DNA from: VAXT01 sp963794605
Lineage (GTDB): Bacteria; Actinomycetota; Thermoleophilia; Gaiellales; Gaiellaceae
Direction of reading: 5' to 3'
Length of the DNA stretch: 64,000 nt
NCBI GenBank assembly: GCA_963794605.1
Contig: CAWCEN010000002.1
Location: 372,001-436,000 of the forward strand
Shown: piece by piece, positions 8,201 to 16,821 of the stretch
Position numbering within the stretch: the stretch's first letter is position 1
Layout: every line of letters starts with the position of its first letter
Notes under the pieces: model-generated
What the model saw: the letters and a program-made list of their open reading frames with translations, nothing else
Told to the model about the DNA's origin: nothing
Database searches by the model: none
Translations under genes and position numbers: made by a program

Positions 8201-9444
8201 AGATCGCGGTCGTCGGCGGCGGGTCGACCTACACGCCGGAGCTCGTCTCCGGGCTCGCAAGAGAGCGCGATCGCCTCGACGTGACGGAGCTCGTTCTCCA
8301 GGACATCGACCCGGAGCGGCTCGAGGTCGTCGGCGGACTCGCCGGACGGATGCTCGCGCGGGACGGGTTCTCCGGCGACCTGACCGTGACGGGCGACCTC
8401 GACTCCGCGCTCGACGGCGCCGAGTTCGTGCTCATCCAGATCCGGGTCGGCGGCCAGGAGGCGCGTTTGTCCGACGAGACCGTCCCGCTCGCGTGCGGCT
8501 GCGTCGGCCAGGAGACGACGGGTGCCGGGGGCCTGGCAAAGGCGTTGCGCACGGTTCCGGTCGTCCTCTCGATCGCCGACCGGGTGCGCGAGCTCGCGGC
8601 CGACGGCGCCTGGATCGTCGACTTCACGAATCCCGTCGGGATCGTCAGCCGAGCGCTCCTCGACACGCAGCACCGGGCGGTCGGGCTCTGCAACGTCGCG
8701 ATCGGGTTCCAGCGCACGGCCGCCCGCCTCCTCGGCATCGAGCCTGAGCGCCTAGTGATCGACCAGGTCGGGCTGAACCACTTGACCTGGGTGCGCGCCG
8801 TCCTCCTCGACGGCGACGACGTCCTCCCGGAGCTGATCGCAGACCACGGTGAGGAGCTCGCCGCCTCGTCGCGCCTGCCACGCGAAGCGCTCGAGGAGCT
8901 CGGCGCCGTGCCTTCGTACTACCTCCGCTACTTCTACGCCCACGATGCAGTGCTCGCCGAGCAGCGCCGTGGCGTCGCGCGCGCGGCGACCGTGGCCGAG
9001 ATCGAGCGGGAGCTCCTCGAGCTGTACCGCGACCCAGAGCTGACCGAGAAGCCGGCGCTCCTCGAACAGCGCGGAGGCGCCTACTACAGTGAGGCCGCAG
9101 TCGGGCTGATCGCGTCGCTCGTGGCCGGGAAGGGCGAGGTGCACGAGGTGGACGTCCGGAACGAGGGCACGCTCCAGGGGCTCGCAGACGACGATGTGGT
9201 CGAGGTTCCGGCCCGCGTCTTCCCCGATCTCATCGAGCCCCTCCCCCAGAAGCCGCTCGCGCCCGAGCTGCTCGGCCTCGTCCAGCACGTTTCAGGCTAT
9301 GAGCGCCTTGCTGTGCGGGCGGCCCTCTCCGGCGATCCAGCCGATGCGCGCAAGGCGCTGCTCGCGCATCCGCTGATCGGCCAGTGGGACATCGCGAGCG
9401 AGCTGACCGAGCTCCTGCGAGCGGCCAGCGAGGCTCCGGTATGA
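8197..9444 (+). CDS. Glycoside hydrolase family 4 (NAD-dependent 6-phospho-glycosidase type)
   Basis: 415 aa. A Rossmann nucleotide-binding start (KIAVVGGGSTYTPELV) is typical of GH4, which cleaves phospho-glycosides by an unusual NAD+ and Mn2+ dependent oxidation-elimination. The metal-binding Cys165 (GLCNVAIG) and His195 (VGLNHLTWV) are present, and FTNPVGIV is conserved. The subfamily resembles 6-phospho-beta-glucosidases. It is the first gene of a three-gene cassette with 4-base overlaps to a BadF-type sugar kinase and a NodB-type deacetylase. A role in amino-sugar or cell-wall saccharide breakdown is therefore likely. Substrate not determined. Confidence 0.9.
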   Translation: MKIAVVGGGSTYTPELVSGLARERDRLDVTELVLQDIDPERLEVVGGLAGRMLARDGFSGDLTVTGDLDSALDGAEFVLIQIRVGGQEARLSDETVPLACGCVGQETTGAGGLAKALRTVPVVLSIADRVRELAADGAWIVDFTNPVGIVSRALLDTQHRAVGLCNVAIGFQRTAARLLGIEPERLVIDQVGLNHLTWVRAVLLDGDDVLPELIADHGEELAASSRLPREALEELGAVPSYYLRYFYAHDAVLAEQRRGVARAATVAEIERELLELYRDPELTEKPALLEQRGGAYYSEAAVGLIASLVAGKGEVHEVDVRNEGTLQGLADDDVVEVPARVFPDLIEPLPQKPLAPELLGLVQHVSGYERLAVRAALSGDPADARKALLAHPLIGQWDIASELTELLRAASEAPV

Positions 9445-10451
9445 GCGGCGCCGCGCTTCTGGCCGTCGACGGCGGTGCCACGAAGACCGACCTCGCGCTC
9501 GTCGCCGCAGACGGAACGCTGCTCGCACTCGAGCGCGGCCCGCTGAGCTCACCGCACTACCTCGGGCTCGAGGGCTCCCTGGACGTGCTCGCGGAGCTGC
9601 TCCACCGCGCAGCGGGCACGGCCGGCGTTCCGAACGACGGACCTGTGACCGACCTCGGCGAGTTGCTCATGGCCGGGGTCGACCTCCCTTCCGAAGTGCG
9701 GGACTTCCACGACGCGGTCGGCGCACGCGGCTGGTCGACAAGGACGATCGTCGACAACGACACCTTCGCGATCCTGCGGGCCGGGACGGAGCAGGGCTGG
9801 GGCGTCGCCGTCGTTTGCGGGACGGGGATCAACTGCGTCGGCATTGCACCCGACGGACGCCATGCGCGCTTCCCAGCGTTGGGGGCGATCACCGGCGACT
9901 GGGGCGGCGGCTACGACGTCGGTCTCGCGGCGGTCTCCGCGGCGGCCCGCAGCGAGGACGGACGCGGAAGCCGGACGACGCTCGAGCTATCGGTTCCGGC
10001 CCACTTCGGGCTTTCGACGCCTCGCGAGCTGGCCGAGGCGATCCATCACGGCCGAATCCCGCAGAGGCGGCTCGCGGAGCTGCCGCCGGTGGTGTTCGCC
10101 GACGCGGCTGACGACCCGGTTGCCGCCGGGATCGTCCAGCGACTCGCCGACGAGGTCGTCGCCCTGGCCCGCGTCGCGCTCGAGCGGCTCGACCTCACCC
10201 ACGAGCCTGTCGAGGTCCTGCTGGGCGGCGGCCTGCTCCTCCGGGGCGACGGCACGCTCGAAGCCGCGATCAAAACGGGGCTACGCGAGGTCGGAGACGC
10301 GATCACCGTTCTCAACACCGAGTCACCGCCGATCGTGGGCGCCGCGCTTCTCGGTCTCGATCAGCTAGGGGCCGGCGCCGAAGCCCAGGAGCGCGTGCGA
10401 CGCGAGCTCGGCAACGCGGTCGCAGCGCTGGAGCCGGGAGGGCGCGAGTGA
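9441..10451 (+). CDS. BadF/N-acetylglucosamine-kinase-type ATPase
   Basis: 336 aa, actin-like ATPase fold of the BadF/BadG/BcrA/BcrD and GlcNAc kinase family. Visible motifs are the phosphate-1 loop LLAVDGGATKTDLAL at residues 6-20, the central VDNDTFAILRAG, the VCGTGINCVG loop, and VLLGGGLLL near the C-terminus. In this setting it most likely phosphorylates GlcNAc or a related amino sugar. The ATG at 9441 is chosen because it overlaps the GH4 stop (ATGA) and sits directly before the phosphate loop. It overlaps the following deacetylase by 4 bases (GTGA). Confidence 0.85.
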   Translation: MSGAALLAVDGGATKTDLALVAADGTLLALERGPLSSPHYLGLEGSLDVLAELLHRAAGTAGVPNDGPVTDLGELLMAGVDLPSEVRDFHDAVGARGWSTRTIVDNDTFAILRAGTEQGWGVAVVCGTGINCVGIAPDGRHARFPALGAITGDWGGGYDVGLAAVSAAARSEDGRGSRTTLELSVPAHFGLSTPRELAEAIHHGRIPQRRLAELPPVVFADAADDPVAAGIVQRLADEVVALARVALERLDLTHEPVEVLLGGGLLLRGDGTLEAAIKTGLREVGDAITVLNTESPPIVGAALLGLDQLGAGAEAQERVRRELGNAVAALEPGGRE

Positions 10452-11017
10452 TGCAGGTCGCGCTCACCTTCGACACGGAGCATCCCGGCCGTCCGACCCG
10501 TCCAGGGAACGAGGATCGCATCCTCGAGACGCTCGCTTCCGAAGGCGTCCGTGGATCCTTCTTCCTCCAGGGCCGCTGGACGCGCGCGAATCCGGAGATC
10601 GCCAGGCGCATCGCGGGTGCAGGCCACCTGATCGGCAACCACTCCAACTATCACGCGCCGATGGACGCGCTCTCCGACGAGTGGCTGCGCCAGGACATCA
10701 AGAAGGCCGAGGCGACGATCATCGAGACGACCGGGGTCGACCCCAAGCCCTGGTTCCGCTGCCCATTCGGCTCCGGGATGAACGATCCGCGCGTCCTGGC
10801 CGCGATCGAGGAGCTCGGCTACCGCCACGTGGGCTGGGAGCACGATCCCGAGGACTGGAAAGAGGGCCGGACCGTGGACGAGCTCGTGGCCGGAGTCGGC
10901 CCAGGAATCATCTTGCTCCACGCCTGGCCGACGGTCACGGCCGATGGGCTCGGGCAAGTGATCGCCGGCCTGCGAGAGCGTGGAGCGGAGTTCGTCGGGG
11001 TCGACGAGCTCGTCTAG
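10448..11017 (+). CDS. NodB-family polysaccharide deacetylase
   Basis: 189 aa, essentially the NodB catalytic domain with no signal peptide, so probably cytoplasmic. The five family motifs are visible: LTFDTEHPG (catalytic base region, with T-E in place of the usual D-G), GNHSNYH (zinc-binding HxxxH), FRCPFG (RxPxG), HDPEDW, and IILLH. It would remove acetyl groups from N-acetyl sugars, consistent with the GH4 and amino-sugar kinase before it. GTG 10448 overlaps the kinase stop; ATG 10451 is an alternative. Its TAG shares the palindrome CTAG with the stop of the convergent msrA. Confidence 0.85.
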   Translation: MMQVALTFDTEHPGRPTRPGNEDRILETLASEGVRGSFFLQGRWTRANPEIARRIAGAGHLIGNHSNYHAPMDALSDEWLRQDIKKAEATIIETTGVDPKPWFRCPFGSGMNDPRVLAAIEELGYRHVGWEHDPEDWKEGRTVDELVAGVGPGIILLHAWPTVTADGLGQVIAGLRERGAEFVGVDELV

Positions 11018-11502
11018 CCGACTGCTGCGCGAAGCGCGGGCGTGCAGGTCATGCGGCCGCGCTTCTCGAGGTACTGCTGGTGGTAGTCCTCGGCCTCGTA
11101 AAAGGTCTGTGCGGGCTCGATCAGCGTCACGACCTGCTTCCTGTGCCGCGTCTGCTCGTCCGCCTTCGACCGCGTCGCAGCCTCCTGCTGCTCGTTGTCG
11201 TGGAAGAAGATCACCGAGCGGTACTGGTCGCCGATGTCCCAGCCCTGGCGGTTCCGCTGCGTGGGCTTGTGCTTGCCCCAGAACACCTGGAGCACGTCGT
11301 CGTAGGACAGTCGCTCGTCGTCGTACGTGACCTCGACGGCCTCGGCGTGGCCCGTTCTGTGCGAGCACACGCTCTCGTACGTCGGGTTCTCGGTGTGCCC
11401 GCCGGTGTAGCCGACGCGGGTCTTGGTGACGCCGTCGAGCTGCCTGAACGCCGCCTCGACGCCCCAGAAGCAGCCCGCTCCGAACGTTGCCTTTCTCTCC
11501 AC
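11014..11502 (-). CDS. msrA: Peptide-methionine (S)-S-oxide reductase MsrA
   Basis: 162 aa. The catalytic motif GAGCFWG is at residues 8-14, followed by RVGYTGGHTENPTYE, HAEAVEVTYD and the C-terminal YHQQYLEKRGRMTC with a possible resolving cysteine. It reduces the S form of methionine sulfoxide in proteins. The GTG start overlaps the msrB stop by one base (TAGTG), and the three GAG codons ending msrB give a GGAGGAGGAG ribosome-binding site. The pair is therefore a tight msrB-msrA operon. Confidence 0.93.
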   Translation of the reverse strand: MERKATFGAGCFWGVEAAFRQLDGVTKTRVGYTGGHTENPTYESVCSHRTGHAEAVEVTYDDERLSYDDVLQVFWGKHKPTQRNRQGWDIGDQYRSVIFFHDNEQQEAATRSKADEQTRHRKQVVTLIEPAQTFYEAEDYHQQYLEKRGRMTCTPALRAAVG

Positions 11503-11894
11503 TACTCCTCCTCCAGCTTCAGCGCCGCAGAGTTGATGCAGTACCGCTGCCCGGTCGGGTGCGGCCCGTCCGGGAACACGTGCCCGAGGTGGCCGCCGCA
11601 GTTGGCGCACATCACTTCGGTCCGAACCATCCAGTGGCTCGTGTCCGTCTCTTCCTCGACCGCGTCGTCGGTCGCCGGCGCGTAGAACGCCGGCCAGCCG
11701 CAGCCCGAGTCGTACTTCGTGTCCGACACGAAGAGCTCGGCCCCGCAGCCGGCGCAGTGATACGTGCCGGGCTCGAAGACGTGGTCGTACTCACCTGTGA
11801 ACGGACGCTCCGTAGCCTTCTCGCGGAGCACGTGGTACTGCTCCGGAGAGAGCTCGGAACGCCATTCCTGATCTGTTTTCTTGATCTTGGTCAT
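11502..11894 (-). CDS. msrB: Peptide-methionine (R)-S-oxide reductase MsrB
   Basis: 130 aa, normal family length. Two zinc-binding CxxC pairs (CAGC and CANC), the substrate loop SGCGWPAFY and the catalytic RYCINSAAL at the C-terminus are all present. It reduces the R form of methionine sulfoxide and complements MsrA, which follows with a one-base overlap. The 250 bases upstream contain a structured stretch and a short repeat but no recognised promoter. Confidence 0.94.
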   Translation of the reverse strand: MTKIKKTDQEWRSELSPEQYHVLREKATERPFTGEYDHVFEPGTYHCAGCGAELFVSDTKYDSGCGWPAFYAPATDDAVEEETDTSHWMVRTEVMCANCGGHLGHVFPDGPHPTGQRYCINSAALKLEEE

Positions 11895-11935
11895 CGCTAG
11901 TTCAAACGTAGCTCGGGCCGAAAAGTTCCCGCTCG

Positions 11936-11965
11936 AGGGACAGGCCCTAACAAGGGACAGGCCCT
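11936..11965. repeat. Direct repeat of AGGGACAGGCCCT, related to a copy inside pgi
   Basis: The 13-mer AGGGACAGGCCCT occurs at 11936-11948 and again at 11953-11965. The second copy lies in an inverted repeat CAAGGG-acagg-CCCTTG and is followed by TGTAAAGACAG. A near relative, AGGGACTGTCCCT then TGTGACAG, lies inside the pgi coding region at 28131-28143. This looks like a small dispersed repeat family. Confidence 0.5.
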
Positions 11966-12003
11966 TGTAAAGACAGCGGACCGGAGGACATCTCGGTTGG
12001 CCC

Positions 12004-12074
12004 TTGACGAATCAGCAGGCGTGTGAGAAGGTGCGTTCGTCAAGTCCTGCAGGCCTTCGGGTCGGCAGGACTTG
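12004..12074. other. Structured intergenic region (two stacked hairpins, UUCG loop)
   Basis: TTGACGAA (12004-12011) pairs with TTCGTCAA (12036-12043) around a 24-base loop. It abuts a very stable hairpin at 12041-12074, with arms CAAGTCCTGC and GCAGGACTTG, an inner GGCC/GGTC stem and a TTCG tetraloop. The two share bases 12041-12043. On the plus strand a T-run lies at about 12090-12094. It could terminate the disulfide-reductase operon arriving on the minus strand, or be an RNA element. No gene is visible in the surrounding 250 bases. Confidence 0.5.
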
Positions 12075-12144
12075 GCACTTGAGGAGACCTTTTTAGAGGA
12101 GTGCTCGGCGGGAACATGGACTGTGCCGCCAGGCTTGCGCACTC

Positions 12145-13530
12145 CTAGTTGCAGATCGCGGTCATCTCCACGGGCTGCGGCATCGCCTGCTCGGCGGCTG
12201 CCTTCACGCCCTCGGCGAAGGTCGGGAACACGTGGTGCATCGCGGCCAGGTCCTCGACAGTTGCCCCCAGCCGGAGCGCGAGCGAGAAGCCGCTGACGAT
12301 GTCGCCGCCGTTCGGCGCGACGACGTGGAGCCCGAGCACGCGCCCAGTCCCGGTCTCGTAGACGATCTTGTACAGCCCGCGCTTCTGCTCCTTGTACGAC
12401 GAGCGCTGGACGTGCTTGATGTCGTGGACGACGACGTCGTGCTCGATCCCTTGCTCGCGCGCCTCCTGCTCCGTGAGCCCGACGCCGGCCAGCTCCGGTT
12501 CGGTGAAGATCGAAGTCGGGAGCACGGAGTAGTCAGCCGGAACCGGGTCCAGCTCGAACATGTCCCCGATCGCGATGCGCGCCTGGTACTGGGCGATCGG
12601 CGTGAACTGGTAGCGGCCGGTCACGTCGCCGGCGGCCCAGATCCCGTGCACGGTGGTGCGCATGAACTGGTCGACGAGGATGCCCGCGCGGTCGTGCTCG
12701 ATGCCGAGCTCGTCGAGGTGGAGCGCCTCGACGTTCGGTGCGCGGCCCGAAGCGAGCAGGAGCTTCGCGACCCGGATCTCCTCCGAGCCGACTGCGGCCA
12801 CGACGTCGTCGCCGTCGCGGCGCACGCCCGTCACCGTGGACGAGAGCACGAACTCGATGCCGTCGTCCTCCTCGAGCGCGGCGTGCAGCACCGCCGAAGC
12901 CTGCTCGTCGCAGCGAGGCGAGATGCGGTCTGCCATTTGCACGACGGTCACCCGCGAGCCGAAGCGGGCGAAGATCTGCGCGAACTCGAGGCCGACGGGC
13001 CCGCCGCCGAGGACGAGCAGGGACTCGGGAAGCTCGGCCAGCTCGAGCGCGGACACGTGGTCGATCCAGTCGATCTCGTCGATGCCCTCGATCGGCGGCA
13101 CGGCCGTTCGCGAGCCAGTTGCGATCAGGATCCGGTCGGCGCTGAGCTCCTCGTCGCCGACGCGCACGGTGCCCGGGCCGACGAGCTCCGCCTCGCCCTG
13201 GTAGGTGTCGAACCCCGCCTCCTGGAGGTCCTGCTTCCACTTCGCGTCGCCCTTCCTCAGCGAGTCCTTGCGCCCCTTCACCCGCGCGAGGTCGAGCCGA
13301 GCTGGACCGACGTCGATCCCGAGCTTCCCCGCGAGGTGGTTTATGTCGTGGAAGAGCTCCGCCACGACGAGGTAGGCCTTCGTCGGCTTGCAGGCGACGC
13401 TCGGGCAGCTGCCTCCCCAGCGGGTGCTCTCGACGAGCGCCACGCTCGCGTCGCACTGCTGGACTGCCTTCGCCGCCGCGTCGCGGGCCGCCGAGCCGGA
13501 GCCGAGGACGATCAGGTCGTAGCGGTTCAC
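12145..13530 (-). CDS. FAD-dependent pyridine nucleotide-disulfide oxidoreductase (Lpd/MerA-like)
   Basis: 461 aa from GTG 13530, which overlaps the preceding GH15 stop (GTGA). FAD-binding GSGSAARDAAAKA is near residue 10. The redox disulfide is GGSCPSVACKPTK (CxxxxC), and the NAD(P)-binding LVLGGGPVGLEFAQ is near 170. The FAD C-terminal motif GIWAAGDVTG and the interface helix MHHVFPTFAEG with its His and Glu are also present. This is the lipoamide dehydrogenase/mercuric reductase family. No lipoyl-enzyme subunits are nearby, so the physiological disulfide or electron acceptor is unknown. The open frame continues far upstream but that extension is the shadow of the GH15 gene. Confidence 0.88.
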   Translation of the reverse strand: MNRYDLIVLGSGSAARDAAAKAVQQCDASVALVESTRWGGSCPSVACKPTKAYLVVAELFHDINHLAGKLGIDVGPARLDLARVKGRKDSLRKGDAKWKQDLQEAGFDTYQGEAELVGPGTVRVGDEELSADRILIATGSRTAVPPIEGIDEIDWIDHVSALELAELPESLLVLGGGPVGLEFAQIFARFGSRVTVVQMADRISPRCDEQASAVLHAALEEDDGIEFVLSSTVTGVRRDGDDVVAAVGSEEIRVAKLLLASGRAPNVEALHLDELGIEHDRAGILVDQFMRTTVHGIWAAGDVTGRYQFTPIAQYQARIAIGDMFELDPVPADYSVLPTSIFTEPELAGVGLTEQEAREQGIEHDVVVHDIKHVQRSSYKEQKRGLYKIVYETGTGRVLGLHVVAPNGGDIVSGFSLALRLGATVEDLAAMHHVFPTFAEGVKAAAEQAMPQPVEMTAICN

Positions 13531-15347
13531 TCGAGCGCCTCCTGGGTCAGGCCCTCGGGCATGTCGAGGGCGATTGCGGCCTGGATCAGGCCGAGGTGCG
13601 AGAACGCCTGCGGGAAGTTGCCGAGCAACTCTCCTGAAGCCGGGTCGACCTCTTCGGAGAGAAGCCCCAGGTCGTTGCAGCGCGTGATCAGCCGTTCGAA
13701 GAGCTCGCGCGCACGTTCCACCTCGCCGCCGCGCGCGAGACACTCGACGAGCCAAAAGGAGCAGATGAAGAACGCGCCTTCGCCGCCGGCGACGCCGTCC
13801 ATCCCGTCGGTCACGTAGCGCCGCACGTATCCGTCGGCGCCCAGCTCCTTGGCGACGAGTTCTGTGGTCGCCTTCGCACGCGGGTCGTCGAAGTCGACGA
13901 AGCCGACGATCGGGATCAAAAGGTTCGCGGCGTCCGCGCGACCGCCGTCGCCGAAGTACTGGCGGAACGCACGTGTCTCGGGATCGACGCCCTCGTCGTC
14001 GACCGCCTTCCTGATCGCATGGCAGGCCTTGCGCCACGCAACCACGTCGCCGTCTCGGTCGTCGGCCTTCGCGAGCCGAAGCAGCCGGTCGAGAGCGACC
14101 CATGCCAGCACTTTCGAGGAGACGAAGTGACGCAGGTCGCCGCGGATCTCCCAGATGCCGCTGTCGGGCTGCTCCCACCGCTCGAGCACGGCGTCGCCGA
14201 CACGGCGCAGGAACTCCCAGAAGACTTCGTCGATCTCGCCACCGTGGCGCCGGTAATGCCAGGCCGCGTCGAGCATCTCGCCGTAGACGTCCAGCTGGAA
14301 CTGCTCCGCCGCGGCGTTGCCGATGCGCACGGGCCGTGAGCCGCGGTAGCCATCGAGATGCTCGAGCTCGATCTCGGGGAGGAAGCGCTCGCCTCCGCCG
14401 CCGTACATGATCTGGAGGGCCTTCGCACTGCCCGCGGTCGTGCGCTTGAGCCACGTCATGTAGTCGTGCGCCTCCTCGGTGTAGCCGAGCATGAACAGCG
14501 CATTGATCGTGAGAGCCGAGTCGCGCAGCCACGTGTAGCGGTAGTCCCAGTTGCGCTCACCCCCGATCTCCTCGGGCAGCGACGTGGTCGCCGCGGCGAC
14601 GATCGCACCGGTCGGCGAGTTCGTGAGGCCCTTCAGCACGAGCCCGCTGCGCAGCACCTCGTCCCGATACGGCCCGTCATAGCCGCAGCGCTCCGCCCAC
14701 GCCTGCCAGAAGCCGATCGTCCCCTCGAGCTCGCCGAGAATCCGCTCGCGCGGCGCTCGCTCCGGAGCCAGCTCCTGCGGCAGGCACCACGTCAGCGCGA
14801 CGAGCGCGTCGTCTCCCACGGTCAGCGTCCTCGCGGCCTCGCAGGCGGACAGCTCCGCAGTGCCGATCGGCAGCTCGGTCTGCAGGACGAGCGCGTCGGG
14901 ACCGCCGTACGCGGTCGCGAGATCCTCGTCGAGAAGCTCGACCCGAGGCTGCGTGAGCCCGTAGTCGAAGCGCGGCTCGAACCGCGCCTTGACTCGGACT
15001 TCGCCCGACTCGCACTGGACGCGGCGGATGAGCCGGTGATCCGGATGGCCTTCCTCGACCCGCACGACGAAACCGTCGGTGAGGGTCATCGTCCCGGTCT
15101 GTGTCTCGAAGCGGGTCTCGAGCACGTTCGTGTTCGGAACGTACTTCCTCGTCGCTTCGTACTCGTCGACCGGCGCGATCCGGAAGAAGCCCCCTCGCTC
15201 CCAGTCGAGTAGACGGCCGAACACCGGCCGCGCCTCGAAGCGGTGGAACGCGCACCAGTCGATCGAACCGTCCTTCGAGACGAGCGCGCCGGAGTGGCAG
15301 TCCGACAGGAGCGCGTAGTCGGAGATCGGCGGGTACGTGTCGTCCAC
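13527..15347 (-). CDS. GH15 family glucoamylase/trehalase-like glycosidase
   Basis: 606 aa from GTG 15347, preceded by TAAGGAAG; ATG 15407 is an alternative adding 20 residues. The N-terminal super-beta-sandwich (ISDYALLSDCHSGALVSKDG) and the (alpha/alpha)6 barrel are typical. The general acid region ERNWDYRYTWLRDSAL and the second catalytic Glu region ANLLIPIVGF ... LSEEVDPASGELLGNFPQAF are visible. In actinobacteria such proteins include trehalases and glucan glucosidases. No signal peptide, so cytoplasmic. It is translationally coupled to the flavin disulfide reductase downstream. Confidence 0.9.
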   Translation of the reverse strand: MDDTYPPISDYALLSDCHSGALVSKDGSIDWCAFHRFEARPVFGRLLDWERGGFFRIAPVDEYEATRKYVPNTNVLETRFETQTGTMTLTDGFVVRVEEGHPDHRLIRRVQCESGEVRVKARFEPRFDYGLTQPRVELLDEDLATAYGGPDALVLQTELPIGTAELSACEAARTLTVGDDALVALTWCLPQELAPERAPRERILGELEGTIGFWQAWAERCGYDGPYRDEVLRSGLVLKGLTNSPTGAIVAAATTSLPEEIGGERNWDYRYTWLRDSALTINALFMLGYTEEAHDYMTWLKRTTAGSAKALQIMYGGGGERFLPEIELEHLDGYRGSRPVRIGNAAAEQFQLDVYGEMLDAAWHYRRHGGEIDEVFWEFLRRVGDAVLERWEQPDSGIWEIRGDLRHFVSSKVLAWVALDRLLRLAKADDRDGDVVAWRKACHAIRKAVDDEGVDPETRAFRQYFGDGGRADAANLLIPIVGFVDFDDPRAKATTELVAKELGADGYVRRYVTDGMDGVAGGEGAFFICSFWLVECLARGGEVERARELFERLITRCNDLGLLSEEVDPASGELLGNFPQAFSHLGLIQAAIALDMPEGLTQEALE

Positions 15348-15504
15348 GCGGAGAGTCTTCCTTACGCCACGCCTCGGCTGAGCACAAGAACTCCGCGGCT
15401 TCCGCATCTATCGACGCGAGCCGGGTGACCCGACGAGCGTGCCGGAAGGCAGTTGCGGCACTGTCGCTTACCGGTTTCCGTCGCGGTATCGCCCGGCTCG
15501 TACC

Positions 15505-16446
15505 ATGTGCTGCATGCGTTGCGCTCTAGCGCTGCTTGCCGCCCTGGTCGCATCTCCGGCATTCGCGGGGTCGGCCGCGAGCTGGAAGAGCGGCGCTCCG
15601 ATGCCGCTCCCCCGCGGCGAGGTGACCGCGGCGCGCGTGGCGAGCGAGATCTTCGTCGTCGGCGGCTTCACGGCCGACGGCACGAACTCCGCACGCGTCG
15701 ACGCCTACTCGCCCGAGCGGAACACCTGGCGGCAGATCGCCGACTTGCCCGTGACCGTCGACCACGCGATGAGCGCCACCTGGCGCGGGAAGCTCTACGT
15801 CGCGGGAGGGTACGCGGCCGACCGCGCGCGACTGACGACGCTGTTCTCCTACTCGAACGGGTCGTGGGCCCGGCTGCCTGCCATGCCAGAGGAGCGTGCG
15901 GCGGCGGGTGCCGCGATCGTTCGTGGGAAGCTGTACGTCGTCGGCGGGGTGACCGCGGGCGCATCCGGCGGGCGGGCGCTCGCGAGGAACGCGCTCGTCT
16001 ACGACATCGCCCGTCGGCGCTGGAGCTCGATCCCGGGGCCGAGCCCGCGCGAGCACCTCGGGGTGACCGCCCTCGCCGGGCGTGTCTACGCGGTCGGCGG
16101 GCGGCTCGCGGGCGGCGACACCAACCTCGCCCTGCTCGAGTCCTACGTCCCGGGAGCGAAGAAGTGGCGGCGCCTGCGGCCGGTCCCGTCACGGCGCGGC
16201 GGCACGGCGGTGGCTGGCCTCGGCCGCTGGCTCGTCTCCGCGGGCGGAGAGACGCCCACGGTCACGATCCGCACGGTCTACCGATACGACGTCCGGAAGC
16301 GCCGTTGGTCACGGCTCCCGAACCTGCCGACGCCGCGCCACGGGCTCGGCGTCGTCGCGTTCGGGGACAGGGTCTATGTGCTCGGCGGCGGGAGGACTCC
16401 CGGTCTGGCGGTCAGCTCGGCGAACGAGTCGCTGACGATTCGATAG
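15505..16446 (+). CDS. Secreted kelch-repeat protein
   Basis: 313 aa from ATG 15505 (ATG 15514 is equally possible). A signal peptide (RCALALLAALVASPAFAGS) is followed by about six kelch blades with the pattern VVGGF/YVAGGY/YVVGGV/YAVGGR and a Trp six to ten residues later (NTWRQI, RRWSSI, KKWRRL, RRWSRL). It should form a beta-propeller outside the cell. No catalytic residues of galactose-oxidase type stand out. Its 3' end overlaps the convergent hypothetical gene by 35 bases. Function unknown. Confidence 0.8.
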   Translation: MCCMRCALALLAALVASPAFAGSAASWKSGAPMPLPRGEVTAARVASEIFVVGGFTADGTNSARVDAYSPERNTWRQIADLPVTVDHAMSATWRGKLYVAGGYAADRARLTTLFSYSNGSWARLPAMPEERAAAGAAIVRGKLYVVGGVTAGASGGRALARNALVYDIARRRWSSIPGPSPREHLGVTALAGRVYAVGGRLAGGDTNLALLESYVPGAKKWRRLRPVPSRRGGTAVAGLGRWLVSAGGETPTVTIRTVYRYDVRKRRWSRLPNLPTPRHGLGVVAFGDRVYVLGGGRTPGLAVSSANESLTIR

Positions 16447-16711
16447 CGAGGCTCGTCACCGTTCGCTGCCCGCCTGCGTCGTACACGACGTCCACGCTGT
16501 CGTTCTGCCGGTACGTACCGGCGATCCCGAGGAAGAGCGACAGCCAGCGCCAGAAGCCGAGCCGTCCCTCGCGGGCGAGACTCCTCTCGAACACGAGCTG
16601 CCTGCCCTCGACCCGGAAGTCGCGCCCGGCCCGCTGAGGGACCCCGTTCAGGAAGACCTCGAACGGCTCGCCGACCTCCGGCGGGAGCTCCACGACGGAG
16701 CGATCAGGCAT
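16412..16711 (-). CDS. Hypothetical protein, 99 aa
   Basis: The start MPDRSVVELPPEVGEPFEV is chosen because it opens the ordered part; a GTG at 16753 would add 14 residues. It reads as a small beta-rich protein (FEVFLNGVPQRAGRDFRVEG, then a short hydrophobic FWRWLSLFLGIAGTY, then SVDVVYDAGGQRTV). The layout FLNGVPQ...DFRVEGRQLVF resembles carbohydrate- or ligand-binding beta folds, but I do not recognise a named family. It overlaps the kelch gene end by 35 bases. Confidence 0.65.
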   Translation of the reverse strand: MPDRSVVELPPEVGEPFEVFLNGVPQRAGRDFRVEGRQLVFERSLAREGRLGFWRWLSLFLGIAGTYRQNDSVDVVYDAGGQRTVTSLAIESSATRSPS

Positions 16712-16749
16712 GAGGCAGGAGACCCAAGGCGCGGACTTGGCCGCGCCGA

Positions 16750-16766
16750 CCACGAAAAGGTCGTGG
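16750..16766. other. Small hairpin upstream of ctaC
   Basis: CCACGA-aaagg-TCGTGG, a perfect six-base stem 56 bases before ctaC and just upstream of the divergent 99-aa gene. No T-run follows in either direction, so it is more likely an operator or leader structure than a terminator. Confidence 0.35.
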
Positions 16767-16821
16767 CAGCTCAGCTGTCACGACCGTTACCAATTCGCTT
16801 CCCGGAGCCCACCTTCTTAGA

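Noticed and set aside
13531..14532. N-terminal extension of the flavin disulfide reductase by about 330 residues
   Set aside because: The extension is antisense-frame shadow of the GH15 gene with low-complexity Arg/Ala; the FAD motif starts right after GTG 13530.
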